A DNA stretch of 12,650 bases from Phoronis ovalis (lineage: Eukaryota; Phoronida; Phoronidae). The stretch is taken from NCBI GenBank assembly GCA_028565635.1, contig JAOXYB010043348.1, positions 1 to 12,650 of the forward strand, read 5' to 3'. Below are positions 7,709 to 12,650 of the stretch, in pieces. Within the stretch, counting starts at the first letter, position 1; each line of letters starts with the position of its first letter. The translations under genes were made by a program, and so were the position numbers. The notes beneath the pieces are model-generated. The model was not told the DNA's origin. It saw nothing but the letters and a program-made list of their open reading frames with translations, and did no database searches.

Positions 7709-8525
7709 ATTGGTGACACCGTTTCAGGACTAATTACTATGGAACCAATATTCACTTCAAACATTGGGAACTTCAAATGTTTCCGTTTTGATGGTAATTC
7801 CAATGTCTACTTCCAATATACTGTTGCTTTCTGTATTAACTAATTTAACAACGTTGCCTGCAATTGCTATAAATTCTGACAGAATGGATGCATAATAGTT
7901 GACTTGCACTCTACAGCGTCAAATGAAGAGATTTTTAGAGAAAATATGCATTATTTTTGTCAGTGTTCAAAACGCTCGTTTCTATTATGTTAGCATGTGT
8001 TCTGCTAGTATTATGATTTAGGTTCTAGTTTCGATATTATGTTTTGTTTAATTATTTTGAATAGTACCTGCTGGACGTAAACGTCGTGACTTAAACAACA
8101 CCTTGCAATACGGAAACGTGAATGTAAAAGTAACAGTCGACCAAGGTGTGGTAATTCTGGTTATTTTCTTGTGCTGCTCCTAAGTTATCATTAAGTATCT
8201 CCGGGCAATGAACAATAAGAACAGCATTTTTAACATCTGCCAAATGAAATTATATTTTTAATTCTAGGTTATGCTCATTACGCTACCTTGTCTAAAGGTT
8301 ACTGTTTTACATAACGTTTTATTTAAGAGTACAGTTATTGAAATCAAAATTCGCTTTAATTTATCAATTACGAAAGTAGGCTACTATAAAAAATTCTATA
8401 AAAAGTAAATCCTTAATGTTTTAGCTTTTCTTAACTTAGAAAAAACTAAACCAGTTAGAAATCTTGGATACATAATGAGCCATAACAACGATTTCTTTCT
8501 ATGTCAAAGTAAATAAAACTGCATG
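7709..8525. other. Non-coding; possible leader remnant then nothing recognised
   Basis: After the primer-binding-like site there is an ATG at 7739-7741 opening a 34-codon frame (start MEPIFTSNIGNFKCF) to TAA 7841-7843. It sits where a gag frame would begin but is too short to assign. From about 7850 to 8525 the sequence is AT-rich with no gene or repeat seen. Confidence 0.4.
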
Positions 8526-9925
8526 TCAGAGCAAGCTGAAGGCATTAACTACTGTGTTGGTCATATGCCCAATGTCATTTTCATCGCAGTAGTCACAGTT
8601 CTTGCTATTCTGCTGGCTATCTCATTGAATGTGTCTGTGGTCATCGCCAGGAGAATTAGAAATACACCAGTCATAACGGAGTAGACAACCCTGGTTGCTA
8701 TACTGTTCAGTCTCGTGGATTGCTATTCCATCGCTAAATCATTAATATAAAGAGTAAAAATTGTCGGTGACAATACATCTTCATGTTTCAACCCGCAACT
8801 GGTAAAAAACTAGTCAGCATACAAATTATTTATTTTCAAGCAGGATTGGGACGAGGCATTTATACCTTTAATTGCATTATAAAATTTTCCGACAATATTC
8901 ATATTCAATAACTTGTATGACATGTCATCTCTATCTATCCAATCAAACACTTTTTGCAAATCAATAAATGTTGTGAATGTGGATAACCCCCTTTCTTTCT
9001 GTTCCTAATTATAGATGTGAGAGTAAACACATGACCTACACACGCACTATTACTACAAAAAAACATTCTGTTCATCTACATACAAATTGTTATATTCAGC
9101 ATATTCCATAAGTCTAATTATTAAACAGGTTACTATATAACTTCTATACATTTGATAAAAGACTAATACCACGGTAATTAAGAGGTACTCGCGGATCACA
9201 AGTCGATCCTTTTGGTATAGGTGTAATGAATGCTGTAGTCCACCAACTCCGAATCATGCCATGATTGAAACACCTTTGAAAATGATACGTGAGCACTGTT
9301 ATTGCAGAGTCGATTTTTAAGACCACATTCATTGGTTATACTGTCAGTACCAACAGCTTTCAGATTTCCGACTATTAAGTACTGCTTGGGTATCAGAGAT
9401 CACTTGTTCATTTTCATCATATAATTTCATTGGCATTTGTTATCTAAGTTTATAAGGTCAAAGTGTTTTAATGTGTTTCCAGGACTCTTTTGGATTTTCT
9501 GTGTTTAGTTCATCTATCTGATACTATTTCTCAAATGTAATCATTCTACTCTTCTATGCATTCTATCAAAGTTATTCTATGCTAATCAAACCATGTCTTT
9601 TAGCTTCTTTTTTGTATGTTTGTCCCCTAAATTTAATAAAAGCTCTTTCTTTAACGCATACTTCTTTCCAAGCTTCAGTTAAATCACTATTTCGATATGG
9701 CTTAGTAGGTTTAAACGATTTCTTAGATTTACTAGACAAGTCATGAAACTGTGTTTCTGATTCATTTCATTAAAATGTGTATAAAGTTTCATATACTTTA
9801 TCTGTTTCATCTTGTTTAGCCCTACAATGTTCAATAGAATCGATTAAACGAGTTACTATCTCCCTATAAACTTCAGAGTTCATATGATCTGATGGTATAG
9901 AACGTACGTTATATCTCATGTTGGT
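8526..9925 (-). pseudogene. LINE ORF2 remnant: linker and reverse transcriptase
   Basis: Starting near 9920, a linker reads NVRSIPSDHMNSEVYREIV, then after a stop KPYRNSDLTEAWKEVC. The RT follows: AVGTDSITNE, the ORF at 9332-9144 with WWTTAFITPIPKGST and NYRGISLLSNV, and then a TAG (9144-9146) where the family has tyrosine. After a shift near 9118 come VDEQNVF and GHVFTLTSIIRNRKK. Another shift falls in the C-run at 8987-8991, then FIDLQKVFDW (block A with its aspartate), a TAG at 8810-8812, and GLKHEDVLSPTIFTLYINDL to a stop at 8723-8725. The expected YADD catalytic block was not found. NCDYCDENDIG near 8600-8568 resembles the cysteine-bearing C-terminal end of such proteins, so an internal deletion is likely. 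Confidence 0.82.
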
Positions 9926-11270
9926 AGTTATTTACATTATTCTTTACATATGAATGGTTCAATTGTTCCCCATCAAAACACAGAACTCCAGAGAGAGAGC
10001 ACAGAATGATCAGGAATACAACAACTTTCAGATAGCAAATAGTACAATTAAAGTTATCAACTAGTGAACGTGCTGTGTCTATCCTGAAATTCTTGCACAT
10101 ATGTAATGTATCATATGGTATAAGGACGCAATTGATTTTCCCATCCACTTCTATAGTAATTTCATGTAATTTAAATCATTATAAAAATTTCCCAAACATT
10201 GCGCGAAGAAAATTACATGTTGGGAACTGAAGATTATTATGTATCCTGCTCCCAGTTAATTTTTCGTGCAGCCATGACCACCAACACTTTTTGCTATTAC
10301 ACTTTGTAGACTGCCCCAGAAAAATACAATCTAACAACTGACAAATTTCATAACTTTGCCCTGGCTCAAATAATCCTATCAAATTTTGGAATATTTTACC
10401 TTAAGAAACTAATGTTACTTTTAATCTCTTGCACAATGATTTCCCTTTCATCAAACAGAAACAGCCAAAAAGCCAGCGCCAAGGAGGAAAAAAGAAAAAA
10501 CATAAATTTAAGGTTTTCGCACTATTTTCAGCATGGCCAGCCTCTTCAGATCACTAGTACTGTGATTTAAATCAATTGTGACCTTACGCCAAATGTAATG
10601 TATGGGGGACTAAATAGCATATCAACAACAGCTAGATGACCCGCTATGTGATGCAGATGTATAGTTATCAAGATCTACTTTACTACGACCGTTTAAAATA
10701 CAACACTTTAATCTTTACAAAATTCAATAAGGGATTCACGTATTATGTTTGTTTTTTTTGTCACTGGTAAGTTATCACCCTCTCCATCAAAATCAAGTAA
10801 GTTAGAGGTCCTTGCATTAATGTCTCCACCTATGAACATGGCACCTGCCTCATCATACAAATACATTTGACAAAGAAGGTGTGCAAAAAACTCAGGGGCC
10901 TGTCACATGGTGAGTTTTCTGGTGACAAGTAGCATGAGCATATAACAAAAGTAAAGTTGGATAGCTTATGTACACATTTTAGACCAATAATGCCCTTGTA
11001 GGACTTATCAATAATTGACATATTATAAGATTTGAAAAGATCCCTTTTCACAAGTAAACCAATACCTCCGGGAGCTTTAATATTCTTTTTAAATCGGTTG
11101 TGACCAAACCATACATAATTTTCAATTGCAATACATTCGTTTATCTCCATATGAGTTTCGTTTAAATTTACAATAACACAGTTCATCTGTCTTACTCGAT
11201 CTAAGTAATTTATTATGTTCATTCCATCCGTTAATGTTCCAATGGCACAATTTTAAAGTTCTATTGCTGG
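9909..11270 (-). pseudogene. LINE ORF2 remnant: APE-type endonuclease domain
   Basis: The N-terminal HWNINGW block lies near 11255. After a frameshift, the frame at 11222-10830 carries LNETH (catalytic Glu), WFGHNRFKK, GGIGLLVK and YLSPENSP. A shift at about 10891-10905 in a G/C run moves the frame to EFFAHLLCQ and GGDINAR (Asp/Asn motif, near 10810). Further shifts near 10708 and 10625 precede CILNGR and a VVD word. The domain resumes at 10148 with DGKINCVLIPYDTLHMCKN, and a shifted PDHSVL (terminal His motif) lies near 10005. A stretch of about 400 bp between the two parts has no endonuclease character and is probably a nested insertion. These motifs are the known active-site blocks of LINE endonucleases. 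Confidence 0.8.
10179..10564. mobile_element. Probable nested insertion inside the LINE endonuclease
   Basis: A perfect 10-bp direct repeat, ATTTAAATCA, occurs at 10169-10178 and 10565-10574. Between the copies the endonuclease homology stops, and it resumes on either side, as expected for an insertion with a target duplication. The inside has an A-rich tract at about 10485-10505. The reverse strand reads CTGAAGAGGCTGGCCATGCT near 10546-10527, a style seen at the ends of some SINEs and LINEs. No terminal inverted repeat was found. The element type is unknown, and the direct repeat could be chance in AT-rich DNA. Confidence 0.45.
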
Positions 11271-11353
11271 AACCATGACTTTTCTAATCTTCATGAGTGG
11301 AGTTATTCAGGTTAATTCCGGATTAAATAGATTCATTATCACCCTTTTTTTTA

Positions 11354-11802
11354 CTAATCTCCCACTTCTTGTAAATCTGCATTGGCGACCATTTGGAATA
11401 TCACGTAGAATTGTCTTAAAGCTTGAATTACATTTCTTCTATAGAGAATGTCGATACGAAAGTTAATGCCGTTAAGTTCTATGAATATATCTTCCTGTAT
11501 CTTATGCATAGATGTGCTCGCCAGTTTCCAGAAGTTTAGTTTGCTTTTTAGTAACATCTTAGTTCATTTTAACAAACTTACTTGTCAGCCCTTTTATTAA
11601 ACGTTTGACTTCGTTGAGAGAATCGTCGTCGCCATTTGGCGAAGACAACGCCAAAACCAGGCAGTGATTCAGAATCAAGGCAGCTGCTGGTACTTGCCTT
11701 ATTTTTGCCATCGCTCAACTGGTACAAGTCGACATAAGACAGATTAGACACATTGTAGCTAGGCTTTTTGGTATCACCAAATGTAGTACAAATGGTATGT
11801 TG
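11354..11802 (-). pseudogene. Possible LINE ORF1 remnant upstream of the endonuclease
   Basis: The minus strand is open from 11802 to TAA at 11578-11580 (75 codons, with SNLSYVDLYQLSDG and an Arg-rich WRRRFSQRSQTFNKR). After a stop and shift it is open again from 11557 to 11354 (HKIQEDIFIELNGINFRID, then LYRRNVIQALRQFY). It lies directly before the endonuclease in the same orientation, is basic and has no membrane character, as expected of a LINE first ORF. No family was recognised with certainty, so it rests mainly on position. Confidence 0.4.
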
Positions 11803-11951
11803 TCAACAAATTGAGTCTTGATGTTGCGAGCCAGAAAATGCGCTGTTTATAGAAAGTCACCCCATATTCTTGGATACGTCTATCTAATGAAGATGTACTT
11901 CCACCACGCATTACTTAAACATTGCATAATGTCTTAAACAAAAATTCTCAC

Positions 11952-12126
11952 CTTAAGAGGTGGTTCTGTCTCCTTGAAGAATGGCTGCATCACAACAGTG
12001 AAATCTTCTCTCGTGTCATAGCGACCACTATTAATGAGATCTTCGGTAACTACTTGATATTCGCGGCCTAAAGCGCTCAACTCCGCTATGTTCGCATCAC
12101 TGCCATGTCCACATCCACATACAGCA
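11952..12126 (-). CDS. Single exon of a phospholipase B1-like (GDSL/SGNH) lipase
   Basis: On the minus strand a T-rich acceptor, CTTTTTTTAG, precedes the exon at 12126, and it ends in AAG|GTGAGA with the donor at 11951. The 175-nt exon begins with the last base of a split codon and ends in phase 0, giving 58 residues. Landmarks are CGCG, ELSALGREYQ, LINSGRYD and FTVVMQPFF. These match the region just before the C-terminal catalytic Asp-X-X-His block of phospholipase B1, a secreted or membrane-anchored esterase cleaving phospholipid acyl chains. The frame is fully open and both splice sites are good, so it looks functional. The exon with the catalytic His should lie at lower coordinates but was not found back to 6900. 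The preceding exons lie beyond the right edge or are unrecognised. Confidence 0.8.
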
Positions 12127-12433
12127 CTAAAAAAAGTATGACATTACCATTTTCAATTATTACGTGTCCACACTTGATTACATACACACAGACAAACACA
12201 CACACAAACACACACACGCCTGATTACTAACAGGTACTTGCGGTTAGTATATTTTGGAGTGTAGATTTGCGCTTACTACTCCTATGTGGGCGGCATTGGG
12301 CCGTAGAATCAAGCACTGTTGCAATTTGAGTTGCAATTGAACAACATCATTTTAATTTCCCGGAAAAAGGGAAAGTGCAAGTGTGTAAATTTTATTCAAG
12401 CAATCTTTCTCAACAAAGATAACTGACAGGTAA
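12127..12433. other. Non-coding, probably intron of the lipase gene
   Basis: It lies on the 5' side of the lipase exon on the minus strand. It contains the CA microsatellite and otherwise AT-rich sequence. No further lipase exon was recognised. Confidence 0.5.
12181..12218. repeat. CA-rich microsatellite
   Basis: An imperfect (CA)n run with CAAA interruptions, about 38 bp. Confidence 0.85.
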
Positions 12434-12650
12434 ACTTTAGTTCCAGTAGGTTTCCGAGTTATGCTCTTCCGTATATACAAAATACTAGTGTGCGATGCGG
12501 TAAAATGACGTCAGAAAAATCTGAGTAACTATCACAAACCAGTATATTTAGTACTTTATCGGGAGTAGGTTTATGAGTTATGCTCTTCCGTATATACAAA
12601 ATACTGGTTTGTGATGCGGTAAAATGACGTCAGAAAAATCTGAGTAACTA
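12434..12650. repeat. 119-bp tandem repeat, two copies, second cut by window edge
   Basis: 12434-12552 is followed without a gap by a second copy from 12553 that is cut at 12650. The core (GAGTTATGCTCTTCCGTATA onward to GAAAAATCTGAGTAACTA) is nearly identical between copies, with a handful of substitutions. Each copy has a TGACGTCA palindrome (12506-12513 and 12625-12632). It may continue beyond the window as a satellite array. Confidence 0.88.

Larger units (their letters stand above)
8526..11802 (-). mobile_element. Degenerate non-LTR retrotransposon (LINE), minus strand
   Basis: Reading right to left, blocks come in the order expected for an APE-type LINE: a possible ORF1 (about 11802-11354), the endonuclease start HWNINGW (about 11255), LNETH, GGDINAR and PDHSVL, a linker with KPYRNSDLTEAWKE, RT blocks including PIPKGS...NYRGISLLSN, FIDLQKVFD and GLKHEDVLSPTIF, and finally a cysteine-bearing C-terminal block. 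Every part is interrupted by frameshifts or stops, so the copy is dead. The arrangement fits the CR1/L2/Jockey-like group, but the clade was not established. Boundaries are those of recognisable coding sequence and the true ends may lie outside. Confidence 0.85.

Noticed and set aside
11578-11802. Next exon of the lipase gene, because of a GTAAGT word at its end and a weak LSY...S.GK resemblance to the C-terminal block
   Set aside because: The catalytic His and the LWN block are missing. The match needs gaps, and the segment sits directly in front of the LINE endonuclease in the same orientation, so a LINE first-ORF origin is simpler.
1-12650. A CRISPR array, operon, phage or defence-type system
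   Set aside because: No regularly spaced short repeats, no packed prokaryotic genes and no ribosome binding sites. Spliced animal genes and LINE debris explain the window.

Overview
The window looks like a stretch of animal nuclear DNA. It is AT-rich, has spliced genes with GT-AG introns, simple repeats and decayed retroelements, and shows no bacterial-style gene packing. The two recognisable host gene pieces (an SLC16 monocarboxylate-transporter-like gene and a phospholipase B1-like exon) are metazoan families. The style of the LINE remnant fits an aquatic invertebrate, perhaps a mollusc. That last point is inference from general appearance, not proof.

Layout. 1-1860 is upstream non-coding DNA holding several old tandem repeats. 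1861-6899 (+) is a complete six-exon SLC16/MCT-type transporter gene. The joined reading frame is 609 codons, all five introns are phase 1, and the family signatures are present (DGGYGW before TM1; YYFEEKRAFATG after TM4; RKDIFYSG in the central loop). Intron 2 carries a 475-bp inverted-repeat DNA transposon (3241-3715) flanked by a perfect 9-bp target duplication. Its right end is only 14 bp from the exon 3 splice acceptor. Intron 3 carries a 118-bp pure purine, G-rich tract. 6900-7740 is a repeat patch: a second partial copy of the intron 2 transposon from 7166, a long imperfect palindrome (7239-7387), and a probable solo LTR with a primer-binding-like site (7539-7730).

8526-11802 (-) is a dead non-LTR retrotransposon. 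It keeps recognisable endonuclease and reverse transcriptase blocks but is broken by many frameshifts, stops, a deletion and a probable nested insertion. 11952-12126 (-) is one well-formed exon of a phospholipase B1-like (GDSL/SGNH) lipase. The rest of that gene is not visible here. The right edge has a CA microsatellite and the start of a 119-bp tandem repeat.

The transporter and the lipase lie on opposite strands and face each other, separated by about 5 kb of mobile-element debris. Nothing suggests that they work together. No new multi-gene system is visible. The most interesting signal is the transposon sitting against the exon 3 acceptor, which should have displaced or replaced the original branch site.
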